64,000 nucleotides of DNA from Ruegeria arenilitoris. GTDB lineage: Bacteria; Pseudomonadota; Alphaproteobacteria; Rhodobacterales; Rhodobacteraceae. The notes beneath the pieces are model-generated. The model made no database searches. It worked only from the letters and a program-made list of their open reading frames with translations, and was not told the DNA's origin. The stretch spans positions 186,001-250,000 of the forward strand of contig NZ_WQCA01000004.1 in the NCBI RefSeq assembly GCF_013032445.1. The letters run 5' to 3'. A program made the position numbers and the translations under genes. Every line of letters starts with the position of its first letter. Position 1 is the first letter of the stretch. Positions 8,633-18,534 of the stretch are shown one piece after another.

Positions 8633-10137
8633 ACTTGTTCAGGCAGAAGTTCCACCGGCAGGTTCTGATAGCAAACCGGTCGCAAAAAACGCCGGATCGA
8701 CAGGGTGCCGACCGAGGTCGCGCCGAAATTGGTCGAGGCAGGGTAGGGGCCACCATGCACCATGCTGTCGCAGACCTCGACACCGGTAGGGAAGTCGTTG
8801 GCCAGCAGCCGTCCGGCCTTACGTTCCAGCACGGGCACCAGTTTGCGCGCGGTGTCCGCATCCTCGGCGTCCGTGTGCAGGGTGCAGGTCAGTTGGCCTT
8901 CAATTGCGCGGGCGATGTCGGTCATCTGATCAACGTCCCGGGCGCGCACGATGATGCCGGTGGGGCCAAAGACCTCATCGTGCAGGCTGTCATCGGCCAG
9001 CCAATTGTCGCCCGAGACGGCAAACAGGTTTGGCGCTGCGCTGCGGGGCGCGCTGTCTTTGCTGACAATCTGAATAACTCCGGCACCCTCGGAGAATTGT
9101 GCCACTCCCTTGCGATACGCGTCTGAAATTCCGCTGGTCAGCATGGTCTGCTCTGCGGTCTCGGCCAAAGCGGACTGCGCCGCCGCCTGCAGGGCATCCG
9201 CATCCGGTCCGTCAACTACGATGGCAATGCCGGGATTGGTGCAGAACTGACCTGCACCCATGGTCAGGGAACCGGCCCAGCCGGTGCCGATCTCGGCACC
9301 CCGGGCCGCTGCGGCTTTGGGCAGAACAAACATCGGGTTGACCGAGCCCAGCTCACCAAAGAACGGGATAGGTTCGGGGCGCTGCGCGCAGATGTCAAAC
9401 AGCGCGCGACCGGCACGCAATGATCCGGTGAACCCGACTGCTCGGATCAGAGGGTGCTGCGCCAGAGCGGTTCCGACCCCGATCCCATCGCTTTGGATCA
9501 ACGAGAACGTGCCCGCAGGGGTGCCGGTCGCCTTGATCGCCGCGTCAATCGCTTGCGCCACGATCTCACCGGTGCCGGGATGTGCCGGGTGGCCTTTGAC
9601 AACCACGGGACAGCCCGCAGCCAAGGCCGCCGCCGTATCCCCACCCGCGACCGAGAACGCCAGCGGAAAGTTCGACGCCCCAAACACTGCGACCGGGCCC
9701 AAAGGTCGCTGGATCATCTGCAGGTCAGGACGAGGCAAGGGCGCTCGGTCCGGCAAGGCTGGGTCGTGGCGATGGTCCAGATACGCGCCGGTTTCGATGT
9801 GATCTGCGAACAGGCGCAATTGGCCAACAGTCCTGCCTCGCTCACCTTGCAGCCGCGCCTCGGGTAGGCCGGTTTCCTGACATCCGATTTCGGTGATCGC
9901 GTCGCCGCGTGCGTCAATCTCATCTGCAATTTTCCGCAGCAGCGCAGCGCGCTCGGTCCGCGTGGACCAGCCGAATGTGGCAAAGGCTTCTTCCGCCGCC
10001 TGAACGGCGGTGTCCACATGCGCAGGCGTCCCAACAGAGAAGTCATGGCTTGGCCCGTGTGCTGGGTCCGATGCGAAAGTGGCCTCGGTCCCGACCCATT
10101 CGCCCGCGATCAGGTGCTTTCCGGTCAACATGTTCAA
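8629..10137 (-). CDS. Aldehyde dehydrogenase, probable alpha-ketoglutarate semialdehyde (2,5-dioxovalerate) dehydrogenase
   Basis: A 502-residue NAD(P)-dependent aldehyde dehydrogenase. Motifs: VFGASNFPLAF (about 151-161), cofactor region GFTGSLRAGR, general base Glu262 in FFGELGSVNP, catalytic Cys299 in GAGQFCTNPG, and a late HDEVFGP. FGASNFP and ELGSVNP are characteristic of the ketoglutarate-semialdehyde dehydrogenase group. It follows the XylX-like dehydratase that would produce this semialdehyde, giving alpha-ketoglutarate. It could also serve the hydroxyproline cluster at 58.5-62.6 kb, which makes the same semialdehyde but has no dehydrogenase of its own in this window. Confidence 0.87.
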   Translation of the reverse strand: MNMLTGKHLIAGEWVGTEATFASDPAHGPSHDFSVGTPAHVDTAVQAAEEAFATFGWSTRTERAALLRKIADEIDARGDAITEIGCQETGLPEARLQGERGRTVGQLRLFADHIETGAYLDHRHDPALPDRAPLPRPDLQMIQRPLGPVAVFGASNFPLAFSVAGGDTAAALAAGCPVVVKGHPAHPGTGEIVAQAIDAAIKATGTPAGTFSLIQSDGIGVGTALAQHPLIRAVGFTGSLRAGRALFDICAQRPEPIPFFGELGSVNPMFVLPKAAAARGAEIGTGWAGSLTMGAGQFCTNPGIAIVVDGPDADALQAAAQSALAETAEQTMLTSGISDAYRKGVAQFSEGAGVIQIVSKDSAPRSAAPNLFAVSGDNWLADDSLHDEVFGPTGIIVRARDVDQMTDIARAIEGQLTCTLHTDAEDADTARKLVPVLERKAGRLLANDFPTGVEVCDSMVHGGPYPASTNFGATSVGTLSIRRFLRPVCYQNLPVELLPEQV

Positions 10138-10144
10138 TTCTTCC

Positions 10145-11257
10145 TTAAATCAGCCCGCGCCGGGCGAGGTTTCGCATCAGGTGAGACGCCCCGAACTTCC
10201 ATTCCGGGCATTCGGTCGACAGGCGCACGGTGTTGGTCAGCGCACCCAGCTTATCGTTTGAAATCGTGACGATATCACCCAGTTTATGAGTGAACCCACC
10301 CCCCGGAGCATCGCGATCCTGGGTCGGTGCAAAGAGGGTTCCGAGAAACAGCATGATACCATCGGGATACTGGTGATGCCGACCAATTGTCTGGGTCACC
10401 AGATCGACCGGGTCACGGCTGATCTGCGCCATCGAGGAATGGCCTTGCATCTCAAAGCCATCAGGCCCGGTCACAGTCAGCGTCAGCTCTGCGGCGCGTA
10501 CGTCATCCAGCGAGAAGCTTTCATCGAACAGCCGGATCATTGGCCCGATCGCGCACGAGGCGTTGTTGTCCTTGGCCTTGCTCAACAGCAGGGCTGAGCG
10601 CCCCTCGACATCGCGCAGGTTGACGTCATTGCCCAGCGTTGCGCCCTTGATCTGACCCTGTGAACTGACGGCCAGAACCACCTCGGGTTCGGGATTATTC
10701 CAGGTTGAGATCGGGTGCAGGCCAACATCCGCGCCAAACCCCACTGAAGACAGTACCTGCGCCTTGGAGAACACCTCGGCATCCGGGCCGATTCCGACTT
10801 CCAGATACTGGCTCCACAGGCCCTCGGTGATCAGTGCCTCTTTCGCTCGTTCGGCCGCGTCAGACCCGGGCACGATATTGGTCAGGCTGTCGCCGATGCG
10901 AGCGCCAATACGGGAGCGGATCGCGTCGGCTTTGGCCGGGTCACCGGCGGCTTGCTCTTCGATCACACGCTCAACCATGGAGCCCGCGAAGGTAACACCG
11001 CAGGCCTTCACCGCCTGCAGATCGCATGGGGCCAGCCACTGGTGGCCGGCGTCCAGCGGACCCAAGGTCTCACCCGGTGCTGAGCGTGTGTAGTCGGCAG
11101 CATCATCGCGTTCCACGATATCGCGCACGGTCGGTGCTTCTTTGGACGTGATATCAAGCAGTTGCCCGTCGCGGAAGGTCACGACGCATGGACCAATACC
11201 CTCACGCTCCACACGTCCCAGCCACAGTCCGCCAGTATCCAGATTTGGAAATGCCAT
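10145..11257 (-). CDS. XylX-like FAH-family 2-keto-3-deoxyaldonate dehydratase
   Basis: About 370 residues, longer than simple FAH hydrolases. The start is set at the ATG at 11257, two bases after the upstream lactonase TAA; the frame is open to 11290. It has a family N-terminal region and a C-terminal FAH fold with STWNNPEPEVVL (metal-binding Glu), KDNNASCAIGP and GTLFAPTQ. This layout matches XylX and 2-keto-3-deoxyarabinonate dehydratases of the Weimberg-type pathways, which convert 2-keto-3-deoxypentonate to alpha-ketoglutarate semialdehyde. The downstream ALDH is the expected next enzyme. With the SDR/FAH pair also present, the operon seems able to run both branches. Confidence 0.83.
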   Translation of the reverse strand: MAFPNLDTGGLWLGRVEREGIGPCVVTFRDGQLLDITSKEAPTVRDIVERDDAADYTRSAPGETLGPLDAGHQWLAPCDLQAVKACGVTFAGSMVERVIEEQAAGDPAKADAIRSRIGARIGDSLTNIVPGSDAAERAKEALITEGLWSQYLEVGIGPDAEVFSKAQVLSSVGFGADVGLHPISTWNNPEPEVVLAVSSQGQIKGATLGNDVNLRDVEGRSALLLSKAKDNNASCAIGPMIRLFDESFSLDDVRAAELTLTVTGPDGFEMQGHSSMAQISRDPVDLVTQTIGRHHQYPDGIMLFLGTLFAPTQDRDAPGGGFTHKLGDIVTISNDKLGALTNTVRLSTECPEWKFGASHLMRNLARRGLI

Positions 11258-11258
11258 T

Positions 11259-12089
11259 TTAACCCCTGAGGTTATAGGCCCGGGTAGCATTGCCCCCCAG
11301 CACCGCTTTTCGTTCGGTTTCGGTCAGCGCGCTCAGCAGCTCGTCGGTAGTGTCCAGCCAGCGCTGATAACTGCTGGCCAATGTACAGACCGGCCAGTCG
11401 CTGCCCCAGATCAGGCGGGATGGACCGAAAGTGTCCAGCAAATGGTCGACATACGGGCGCAGGTCGTCGGTCGTCCAATCCGGCGCGGCTTCGGTGACCA
11501 GACCCGACAGCTTGCACCAGGCGTCGGTATCGCTGGCAAGTGCGGCCATGTCTTCTGCCCATCCTGAGATCACTCCATCCCGGATCAGCGGTTTTGATCC
11601 ATGATCGATCACAACGCGCATCTGCGGGTGAAGTGCCAGAAGTTGACGCAACGGGCCAAGATGCTGCGGCTGTGTCAGGGCATCAAAGGTCAGATCATGG
11701 CGTTGGACTGCGTCGAACGCCGGGGTCAGAGCGTTCCCCAGCATCCAGTTCGGATCAGGGATGTCTTGGATCATCGGTCGCAACCCGACCAGAGCCGGGT
11801 GCGCGGACAGCGCCTCAATCTGCGCGGGTGCATCGGCAGCCTTGAAATCGACCCAGCCGACAACGCCTTTGATAAACGGCGTCTGATCGGCCAGAGACAG
11901 CATATATTCCGTCTCGGCGATCGTTGGGGCGGCCTGCACCAAAACCGTACCTTCGATCCCTGCGGCCTTGATAAGGGGCGCCAGATCATCGGGTGTGAAA
12001 TCTCGGTAGATCACGGTAAGTTCCGGCGTCAGCCAGCCATAATCACCCCGTGCCAAGGCCCAGAAATGCTGGTGTGCGTCGATCCTCAT
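11259..12089 (-). CDS. Amidohydrolase-family lactonase, probable L-fucono/aldono-lactonase
   Basis: A 276-residue metal-dependent hydrolase of the COG3618 type. It starts MRIDAHQHFW with the HxH metal motif, then shows VLVQAAPT, GVVGWVDF, LVGLRPMI, the histidine in VIDHGSKP and the late Asp in LIWGSDWPVC. Members hydrolyse sugar lactones such as L-fucono-1,4/1,5-lactone or L-rhamnonolactone. Position after an aldose dehydrogenase and a FucU mutarotase fits opening of the lactone made by that dehydrogenase. Its start overlaps the FucU stop by four bases. The alternative 4-sulfomuconolactone or dicarboxylate-lactone activities in this family are less likely here. Confidence 0.86.
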   Translation of the reverse strand: MRIDAHQHFWALARGDYGWLTPELTVIYRDFTPDDLAPLIKAAGIEGTVLVQAAPTIAETEYMLSLADQTPFIKGVVGWVDFKAADAPAQIEALSAHPALVGLRPMIQDIPDPNWMLGNALTPAFDAVQRHDLTFDALTQPQHLGPLRQLLALHPQMRVVIDHGSKPLIRDGVISGWAEDMAALASDTDAWCKLSGLVTEAAPDWTTDDLRPYVDHLLDTFGPSRLIWGSDWPVCTLASSYQRWLDTTDELLSALTETERKAVLGGNATRAYNLRG

Positions 12090-12514
12090 CCAATGACGCC
12101 TTTCTTGAGGATGATGTTGCCGTACAGTCGCCGCTCACCTGTCTGGACGATGGCAAAAGCACTGGCGGAACGGTCATAGAAGGCAAATCGCTCCAGCCCC
12201 TGAATGCGGGCAGGATTGTCTGCCGTGGCATCGATGATGGACTGAAAGTCTGCCACGGCTTCGGGAACAGCGTCAGGGTCACCGACCACCTGCATGGTCA
12301 GCGCCGGGTCAGGCACGAATGTGTCCAGTGGCATGACGGACAGGACCGCCCGCAGCATCTCACTGGCTGAAGACCCATCAGCGCGGATGCAATTCGGTCC
12401 TGTACTAGAGCCCGGAAAATTCGCGTCTGCGATGACAATCTCATCCCCGTGACCCATGGCCCGCAGTGTGAGTATCAGTTCAGGCGAAAGGATCGGATCG
12501 ATGTTACGCAGCAT
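12086..12514 (-). CDS. fucU: RbsD/FucU-family mutarotase, L-fucose type
   Basis: A 142-residue RbsD/FucU protein that interconverts sugar anomers before oxidation or phosphorylation. The family N-terminus MLRNIDPILSPELIL is followed by MGHGDEIVIADANFP (catalytic His and Asp) and ends in LYGNIILKKGVI, with a Tyr-Asn pair typical for FucU. It overlaps the end of the aldo/keto reductase gene by eleven bases and the lactonase start by four. Its presence supports L-fucose or a fucose-configured sugar such as D-arabinose or L-galactose as the substrate of the operon. Confidence 0.9.
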   Translation of the reverse strand: MLRNIDPILSPELILTLRAMGHGDEIVIADANFPGSSTGPNCIRADGSSASEMLRAVLSVMPLDTFVPDPALTMQVVGDPDAVPEAVADFQSIIDATADNPARIQGLERFAFYDRSASAFAIVQTGERRLYGNIILKKGVIG

Positions 12515-13556
12515 TGGCGGCCTCGGCGGGCAGAGGTGCGTCAGGGCGGATCAGGCCCTCGGACCGCAGATCAGACCAAAGCCCAGCCGGGATATTTCGA
12601 TCCAGCAAAGCGACATTGGACTGCACTTCGGTGGCACTGACCGCGCCGGGGATCACGGTTTTGACGCAAGGATGGCCCAGAACGAACTGCAAGGCTGCCG
12701 CGATCAGTGGCGTGTCATGTGCGGCGCAAACAGCCTCGATCTTGCGCACCCGATCCAGAATGTCCTCGGGCGCATCGGCGTAGTTGTATTTGGCGCCGGG
12801 CACAGCCCCGGTGGCCAGAATGCCCGAGTTATACGGCCCGCCCAGAATGATCCCAACATCGCGTTCCTCACAAAGCGGCAGGAAACTGTCCAATGCCTCT
12901 TGTTCCAGCAGCGTATATCGGCCTGCCAGCAGAAACGCGTCGAAATCACCAAGCCCCAGCAGTTTCTCGCAAACCTGCCATTCATTCACACCAGCACCGA
13001 TCGCCGCGACCTCACCAGCATCCCGCAATTCAGTCAACGCCTTGTAGCCGCCGCCATCGAACAGCTCGCGCACTTTGGCGTCAGACATTTCCTGACTGCC
13101 CTGACTGAAGACGCAAACATCGTGCACCAACAGTATGTCGGCATTGGCCACTCCGATCCGTTCCCGGCTTTCTTCGTAAGAGCGCATCACGCCGTCATAG
13201 GTGTAGTCAAACACGATCCGTTTTTGCGGCACGTCCACAAAAGCCTCGGGTGTCACCTCATGCGGTTCGCAATCCAACAACAGGCGACCGATCTTGGTCG
13301 ACAGTTGGATGTTCTCACGCCCAAAGCGGGCAATCGCTTCGCCAAATCGATGCTCGGACCGGCCGAGGCCATATTGCGGGGCGGTGTCGAAGAACCGAAT
13401 GCCCGCGTCAAAAGCCGCCTGCAAGGCTGCCTGCGCGTCCGCATCCGGGACTTTGCGATAGAGATTTCCCAGTGGCGCGCCACCAAAACCCATTCGAGTT
13501 AATGGCACAGGCCGTGCAGTGCGGTGATTCAATAGTTCGGTTTGCGAAACGGTCAT
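12504..13556 (-). CDS. Aldo/keto reductase, probable L-fucose / D-threo-aldose 1-dehydrogenase
   Basis: A 350-residue aldo/keto reductase. The catalytic tetrad is visible: Asp in FFDTAPQYGLGRSE, Tyr in the same segment, Lys in LSTKIGR and His in LLVHDVCV. The start MGFGGAPLGN and the overall length match D-threo-aldose 1-dehydrogenases that oxidise L-fucose, L-galactose or D-arabinose to the lactone with NAD(P). This is the first catabolic step and its product is the substrate of the lactonase in the same operon. Its start overlaps the stop of the GntR gene (ATGA), so regulator and enzyme are co-translated. Confidence 0.88.
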   Translation of the reverse strand: MTVSQTELLNHRTARPVPLTRMGFGGAPLGNLYRKVPDADAQAALQAAFDAGIRFFDTAPQYGLGRSEHRFGEAIARFGRENIQLSTKIGRLLLDCEPHEVTPEAFVDVPQKRIVFDYTYDGVMRSYEESRERIGVANADILLVHDVCVFSQGSQEMSDAKVRELFDGGGYKALTELRDAGEVAAIGAGVNEWQVCEKLLGLGDFDAFLLAGRYTLLEQEALDSFLPLCEERDVGIILGGPYNSGILATGAVPGAKYNYADAPEDILDRVRKIEAVCAAHDTPLIAAALQFVLGHPCVKTVIPGAVSATEVQSNVALLDRNIPAGLWSDLRSEGLIRPDAPLPAEAANAA

Positions 13557-14290
13557 CCTGCTTCCCGTGCTGGCTGAGTAGAGAGGTTAAAAAGGTGCGG
13601 TTGCTCCTGAATCAGCACCTCAATCCGCGGCATAAGCTGCCCCAAGTGGTGCCGCATGGCAGCCTGAGCTGTGTGCTCGTTACGCTCCAGAATGGCAGCG
13701 TAGATGGCGCGGTGTTCTTCCAGAGTTTCCGCGATGCGCCCCGGCGTTGGCAGCAACAGCATCCGAGCCCGACTAACTTGCAGGGATACGGTTTGTGCCA
13801 CATCACCCAGGCGTTTGAAGCCCGTAAATTGCATCAGTAAGGCGTGGAATTCCTCATCGGCCTGATAGAAGCCGGGAATGTCCTCATCCTCGATCATCAG
13901 CTCTTGCATGCGCATATTTCGGCTGAGTTTCTTGCGCTGATCTTCCGTCAGGTCCCGAGCAACCTTGGCAACAGTTGCGAGTTCCAGCGCTTCACGAAGG
14001 AACATGCCTTCGCGGATTTCCGGCATCGAGAAATAGGAAACTCGTGTACCTGACTGCGGCACGACATCTACCAGCCCTTCGGCGGCCAGCCGGGCGATCG
14101 CTTCGGTCACAGGTGCGCGCGACACGCCCAGCCGTTCGCAGATCGGCGCCTTTCTGAGCGTCGCACCCGGCGGAAAGTCCAATGAAAGAATGGCCTGCTT
14201 GATCGCCTGATAAACCCGCTGCGCCAGCGAGCCCTCATCCGACGCAATATCGCGCAAAACCTGCGCGTCGATGTCTTGTGGTTTAGTCAT
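13553..14290 (-). CDS. GntR-family regulator (FCD) of the sugar locus
   Basis: A 245-residue regulator with an N-terminal winged helix (about 22-90: VYQAIKQAILSLDFPPGATL, then LGVSRAPVTEAIARLAAEGLVDVV) and a C-terminal FCD ligand domain (about 100-225). It heads the leftward sugar operon and is divergent from the UxaA-like gene. A perfect 14-bp palindrome lies 17 bases upstream of its start, which makes autoregulation and control of both arms likely. The inducer is probably a sugar acid or 2-keto-3-deoxy acid from the pathway (inference). Confidence 0.9.
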   Translation of the reverse strand: MTKPQDIDAQVLRDIASDEGSLAQRVYQAIKQAILSLDFPPGATLRKAPICERLGVSRAPVTEAIARLAAEGLVDVVPQSGTRVSYFSMPEIREGMFLREALELATVAKVARDLTEDQRKKLSRNMRMQELMIEDEDIPGFYQADEEFHALLMQFTGFKRLGDVAQTVSLQVSRARMLLLPTPGRIAETLEEHRAIYAAILERNEHTAQAAMRHHLGQLMPRIEVLIQEQPHLFNLSTQPAREAG

Positions 14291-14306
14291 AAGACTGATC
14301 TATCAT

Positions 14307-14320
14307 ACTAACATGTTAGT
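14307..14320. promoter_or_regulatory. Candidate operator palindrome ACTAACATGTTAGT
   Basis: A perfect 14-bp inverted repeat, ACTAACATGTTAGT, sits in the 82-base divergent region between the GntR gene and the UxaA-like dehydratase. Its size and location match GntR/FCD operators, so it probably controls both operons of the sugar locus. Binding is inferred, not shown. Confidence 0.7.
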
Positions 14321-14372
14321 TGACAAGTGCGTGATTGCCGTTTAGCAATTTGACCAAGCAAGCGGGGACGGG

Positions 14373-15926
14373 ATGCAAGCAGACCAGAAAAATAAGGCCT
14401 CTAACGCAGCGACTCGCGACACGGTCAGGCTGAACCCGGATGACAATGTCGTGATCGCTTTGCGAAATTTGCAGGCTGGTGAACAGCCGTTTGACCTTTC
14501 CATACCGCTAACCGAAGCAATTGCGCGGGGGCACAAGATCGCCGCCGCTCCGATCCCGTCGGGTGAAAATGTCATTCGGTACGGGCAGATCATCGGGCAG
14601 GCAAAGGCGGACATCGCTCTGGGTGAGCATGTCCACGTACACAACCTTGGAATGGGCGCGCACCAACAAGACTATGCGCATGCAAGCGCGAATGTGCCGC
14701 TGCCGGAAATAAACGAAGCGCGCACCTTCCAAGGCTTTCACCGCTCAGACGGGAAAGTAGGCACACGAAACTATATTGGCATTCTGACGACGGTGAATTG
14801 TTCCGGCTCGGTGGCGCGTTTCATTGCTGAAGCCGCCCAGAAGACTGGCATTCTGGAAGAGTTCCCTAATGTCGACGGGGTAGTGCCGATCGTGCACGGC
14901 ACTGGCTGCGGCATGTCAGGCAAGGACGAGGGCTATGCAACCTTGTTCCGCACTTTGGCCGGATATGCCCAACACCCGAATTTTGCGGGCATTCTGCTGA
15001 TCGGATTGGGCTGCGAGGTCATGCAAGTGGCCGATCTGGTAGGCGGTCGCCCGATCCGGCAGGACGGTGTACTGCGCTATATGACCATTCAGAATGAAGG
15101 CGGCACCCGCCGGACCATAGAGCGCGGTTTGGAAGAATTGCGCGGCATCGCGGAGTTGGCCAATCAAGCGACACGTTCACCAGCCCCGCTCAGCGCGATC
15201 ACGGTCGGGATGCAGTGTGGGGGATCCGACGGGTACTCGGGGATCACTGCCAACCCGGCGTTGGGATATGCCTCGGACCTTCTGGTTCGGCACGGCGGGA
15301 CGACAATCCTGTCGGAAACGTCTGAAGTCTATGGGGCCGAGCATCTTTTGACCCGGCGCGCCGAAACGCCCGAAGTGGGTCAAAAACTGATCGACCGTAT
15401 TCACTGGTGGGAAGACTACACCGCCCGAAATGGCGGAGAGATGGACAACAACCCCAGCCCTGGCAACAAGCGCGGCGGGCTGACCACCATTTTGGAGAAA
15501 TCGCTGGGCGCCGTGGCCAAAGGCGGCACTGCGCCAATGCGAGATGTCTATAAATTCGGCGAGATGATCGACAAAAAGGGCTTTGTTTTCATGGACAGCC
15601 CCGGGTTCGATCCATGCTCGGTCACAGGGCAGGTGGCCTCGGGCGCAAACCTGATTGTGTTCACCACAGGCCGCGGCTCGGTCTCAGGCTATCAGCCAAC
15701 CCCCTGTATCAAGCTGGCGACGAACTCCGAAATGTACGCGCGTATGGCCGATGACATGGACCTGAACTGCGGCGACATCGTCACCGACGGGATCAGCATC
15801 GAATCCAAGGGCGAAGAGCTGTTCGAAATTCTGATCCGGGTCGCATCCGGTGAGAAAACCAAAAGTGAGGACCTTGGCTTTGGGGGCGTCGAATTCGTCC
15901 CCTGGCAAATCGGCGCGGTGATGTAA
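14373..15926 (+). CDS. UxaA/altronate dehydratase-family sugar-acid dehydratase
   Basis: A 517-residue member of the D-altronate/galactarate dehydratase family. An N-terminal SAF-like domain (about 15-95, ending [11 protein letters not shown]) is joined to the large catalytic domain (from about 125: [24 protein letters not shown]; later [27 protein letters not shown] and [13 protein letters not shown]). Conserved Cys and His residues for the metal centre are present. Family members are known to dehydrate D-altronate, D-arabinonate, L-fuconate or L-galactonate. Here it would make the 2-keto-3-deoxy acid, since no enolase-type fuconate dehydratase is present. It is first in the rightward operon, before the sugar importer. 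Confidence 0.9.
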   Translation: MQADQKNKASNAATRDTVRLNPDDNVVIALRNLQAGEQPFDLSIPLTEAIARGHKIAAAPIPSGENVIRYGQIIGQAKADIALGEHVHVHNLGMGAHQQDYAHASANVPLPEINEARTFQGFHRSDGKVGTRNYIGILTTVNCSGSVARFIAEAAQKTGILEEFPNVDGVVPIVHGTGCGMSGKDEGYATLFRTLAGYAQHPNFAGILLIGLGCEVMQVADLVGGRPIRQDGVLRYMTIQNEGGTRRTIERGLEELRGIAELANQATRSPAPLSAITVGMQCGGSDGYSGITANPALGYASDLLVRHGGTTILSETSEVYGAEHLLTRRAETPEVGQKLIDRIHWWEDYTARNGGEMDNNPSPGNKRGGLTTILEKSLGAVAKGGTAPMRDVYKFGEMIDKKGFVFMDSPGFDPCSVTGQVASGANLIVFTTGRGSVSGYQPTPCIKLATNSEMYARMADDMDLNCGDIVTDGISIESKGEELFEILIRVASGEKTKSEDLGFGGVEFVPWQIGAVM

Positions 15927-15967
15927 CCCGCGTAGCCCTTAGGGAGAGGGGCGATATGGGAGGAAAA

Positions 15968-17494
15968 ATGACAAAACTGGTCGACATGACGGGGATCGAC
16001 AAACACTTCCCCGGGGTGCACGCGCTGAAATCCGTGCAGTTCGATCTGTTCCCGGGCGAGGTTCACGCACTGATGGGCGAGAACGGCGCCGGGAAAAGCA
16101 CGCTGATGAAAATCCTGTCGGGGATTTATCAGCGCGATGGCGGCGATCTGGTGATCGAAGGCAAATCGGTCAGCCCCACCACCCCGCGCGAGGCACAGGA
16201 TCTGGGGATCGGCATCATCCATCAGGAACTGAGCCTGATGAACGATCTGACCGTTGCGCAGAACATCTTTATCGGCCGCGAACCCCGCAAGAGCTTTGGG
16301 CGATTAGATGAGGCCGCGTTGAATGCTCAAACCGCCGAGATTTTCGCCTCAATGAACCTGTCGCTGGACCCGAAAACACTGGTTGGCAGCCTGACGATTG
16401 CGAAACAGCAGATGGTTGAGATCGCCAAGGCGCTGTCCTATAGATCCAAGGTTCTGATCATGGACGAACCTACAGCCGCCCTGAATGACGCCGAGATCGC
16501 CGAGTTGTTCGTGATCATCCGTCGCCTCAAGGCCGAGGGTGTGGGCATCGTCTATATCAGCCACAAGATGGATGAACTGAAGCAAATCGCCGACCGCGTC
16601 ACAGTTATGCGTGACGGAGAGTATGTCGGCACAGTCGACGCCGCGGACACACCGATCAGCCAGATCATCGCGATGATGGTGGGGCGCGAAGTGAACGAGG
16701 AACCTCTGGACGTGCCCGATCTGGGCGATGCTGAGGTGTCGTTGCAGGTGTCGAACCTGACGCGGGGCAAAGACATCCACGACGTTAGTTTTTCGGTTCA
16801 GAAGGGTGAGATTCTGGGCTTTGCCGGGTTGATGGGGGCAGGGCGCACCGAAGTTGCGCGTGCCATTTTCGGGGCCGATCCGAAAGATGCCGGGGAAATC
16901 CGTGTCCATGGCAAGCCGGTCTCGATCAAATCGCCGAAGGACGCGGTGCGTGCGGGGATCGGCTATCTGTCGGAAGACCGCAAACACTTTGGCCTAGCTA
17001 CGGGCATGAACGTGCGGGACAATATCGCGCTGGCCTCAATGGACTTGTTCACTGCGACAGGTGGTGTTCTGAACGATGGCGAGATCAGCACCACCGCCAA
17101 GAGTTATATCAAGCAGCTTGGCATACGTACCCCGTCTGATGTGCAGGAGGTTCGGCTGTTGTCAGGCGGCAACCAGCAGAAGGTTGTCATCGCAAAATGG
17201 TTGCTGCGCGACTGCGATATTCTGATCTTTGACGAGCCCACCCGCGGCATCGACGTGGGTGCGAAGTCCGAGATCTACAAGCTGCTCGAGGAATTGGCCG
17301 AACAGGGTAAGACGATCATCGTGATTTCGTCCGAATTGCCCGAGATTATGCGCCTCAGCCACCGCATCGCCGTGATGTGCGAAGGCCGGTTGACCGGCAT
17401 TCTGCCCGGCGGAAAAGACACCACTCAGGAAGACATCATGCATCTGGCCACCCAACGGGCGGCGGCAATGCAGGTAACAGGGACAGTGCAATGA
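15968..17494 (+). CDS. Ribose-type sugar ABC transporter, double ATP-binding protein
   Basis: An RbsA/XylG/MglA-type ATPase of about 508 residues with two nucleotide-binding domains. The first Walker A is GENGAGKST and signature [15 protein letters not shown]; the second domain has the degenerate loop GLMGAGRTE and [15 protein letters not shown], with [10 protein letters not shown]. The start is placed at the ATG at 15968, preceded by GGGAGG at 15958-15963; the frame is open from an earlier ATG at 15956. The stop overlaps the permease start. With the permease and binding protein it forms a CUT2 importer, probably for L-fucose or a configurationally related aldose. Confidence 0.93.
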   Translation: MTKLVDMTGIDKHFPGVHALKSVQFDLFPGEVHALMGENGAGKSTLMKILSGIYQRDGGDLVIEGKSVSPTTPREAQDLGIGIIHQELSLMNDLTVAQNIFIGREPRKSFGRLDEAALNAQTAEIFASMNLSLDPKTLVGSLTIAKQQMVEIAKALSYRSKVLIMDEPTAALNDAEIAELFVIIRRLKAEGVGIVYISHKMDELKQIADRVTVMRDGEYVGTVDAADTPISQIIAMMVGREVNEEPLDVPDLGDAEVSLQVSNLTRGKDIHDVSFSVQKGEILGFAGLMGAGRTEVARAIFGADPKDAGEIRVHGKPVSIKSPKDAVRAGIGYLSEDRKHFGLATGMNVRDNIALASMDLFTATGGVLNDGEISTTAKSYIKQLGIRTPSDVQEVRLLSGGNQQKVVIAKWLLRDCDILIFDEPTRGIDVGAKSEIYKLLEELAEQGKTIIVISSELPEIMRLSHRIAVMCEGRLTGILPGGKDTTQEDIMHLATQRAAAMQVTGTVQ

Positions 17495-18498
17495 CCACAG
17501 CCACAGATATCGACAAGAAAAAGCCCCTCGCGGGTCTGTCGGAAAGCGGCGCCTATCAAAAGCTGCTGGCGTTTGCCAGTTTGATCGCCTTGCTGATCGG
17601 GTTTTCGATCGCGTCGCCCAACTTCATGCAGACCTCGAACATGATCGCCATTCTACAGGCCACCTCGGTCAACGGAGTGCTGGCGGTGGCGGCGACTTTG
17701 ATCATCATCACCGGAGGGATTGACCTGTCGCTGGGGACGTTGATGACGTTCTGCGCGGTGATCGCGGGTGTGGTGCTGACCTATCTGGGGATGCCGTTGT
17801 TGCTGGGTGTTGCGGCGGCCATTGGGGCGGGTGCGCTCTGCGGGCTGTGCTCGGGCACCTTCGTCGCCAAGATGAAAATCCCGCCCTTCATCGCCACGCT
17901 CGGCATGATGCTGATCCTCAAGGGACTGTCACTTGTAATCTCGGGCACCCGACCGATCTATTTCAACAACACACCGGGCTTTGATCAGATCTCGCGCGGA
18001 TCGCTTATCGGAGAGGTCTTCCCGGCGCTGCCCATCCCCAACGGCGTGCTGATCCTGTTTCTGGTGGCTATCGCGGCCTCGTACATTCTGGGGCGCACGG
18101 TTTTGGGGCGCTACACCTTTGCGTTGGGGTCAAACGAAGAGGCCGTACGCCTGTCTGGTGTGAATACCGACATGTGGAAAATGCGCATCTACGCGCTGGC
18201 CGGGGCCATTTGCGGTATCGCCGGAATCCTCATCGCCTCCCGTCTGAATTCTGCGCAGCCAGCGTTGGGTCTGGGGTATGAACTTGAGGCCATCGCTGCC
18301 GTGGTGATTGGCGGGACATCCCTGTCCGGTGGGCGCGGCACAATCCTGGGAACGCTGATCGGAGCGCTGATCATGGCCGTGTTGACCAACGGGTTGCGCG
18401 TGCTGTCAGTGGCGCAGGAATGGCAAACCGTCGTGACCGGCGCAATCATCATTCTGGCCGTCTATGCCGACATGGCGCGACGGAAGAAAACCGGCTGA
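17491..18498 (+). CDS. Ribose-type sugar ABC transporter permease
   Basis: An RbsC-type inner-membrane permease of about 335 residues starting [15 protein letters not shown] at 17491, where ATGA overlaps the ATPase stop. The frame is open further upstream (to 17377), but that part is read within the ATPase gene and is not protein-like. About eight to ten hydrophobic segments are visible, with family hallmarks [42 protein letters not shown] and [24 protein letters not shown]. It supplies the translocation pore for the CUT2 importer. Confidence 0.92.
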   Translation: MTTATDIDKKKPLAGLSESGAYQKLLAFASLIALLIGFSIASPNFMQTSNMIAILQATSVNGVLAVAATLIIITGGIDLSLGTLMTFCAVIAGVVLTYLGMPLLLGVAAAIGAGALCGLCSGTFVAKMKIPPFIATLGMMLILKGLSLVISGTRPIYFNNTPGFDQISRGSLIGEVFPALPIPNGVLILFLVAIAASYILGRTVLGRYTFALGSNEEAVRLSGVNTDMWKMRIYALAGAICGIAGILIASRLNSAQPALGLGYELEAIAAVVIGGTSLSGGRGTILGTLIGALIMAVLTNGLRVLSVAQEWQTVVTGAIIILAVYADMARRKKTG

Positions 18499-18534
18499 AC
18501 CAACATACAAACGACCAACAAGGAGGAGAACAAC

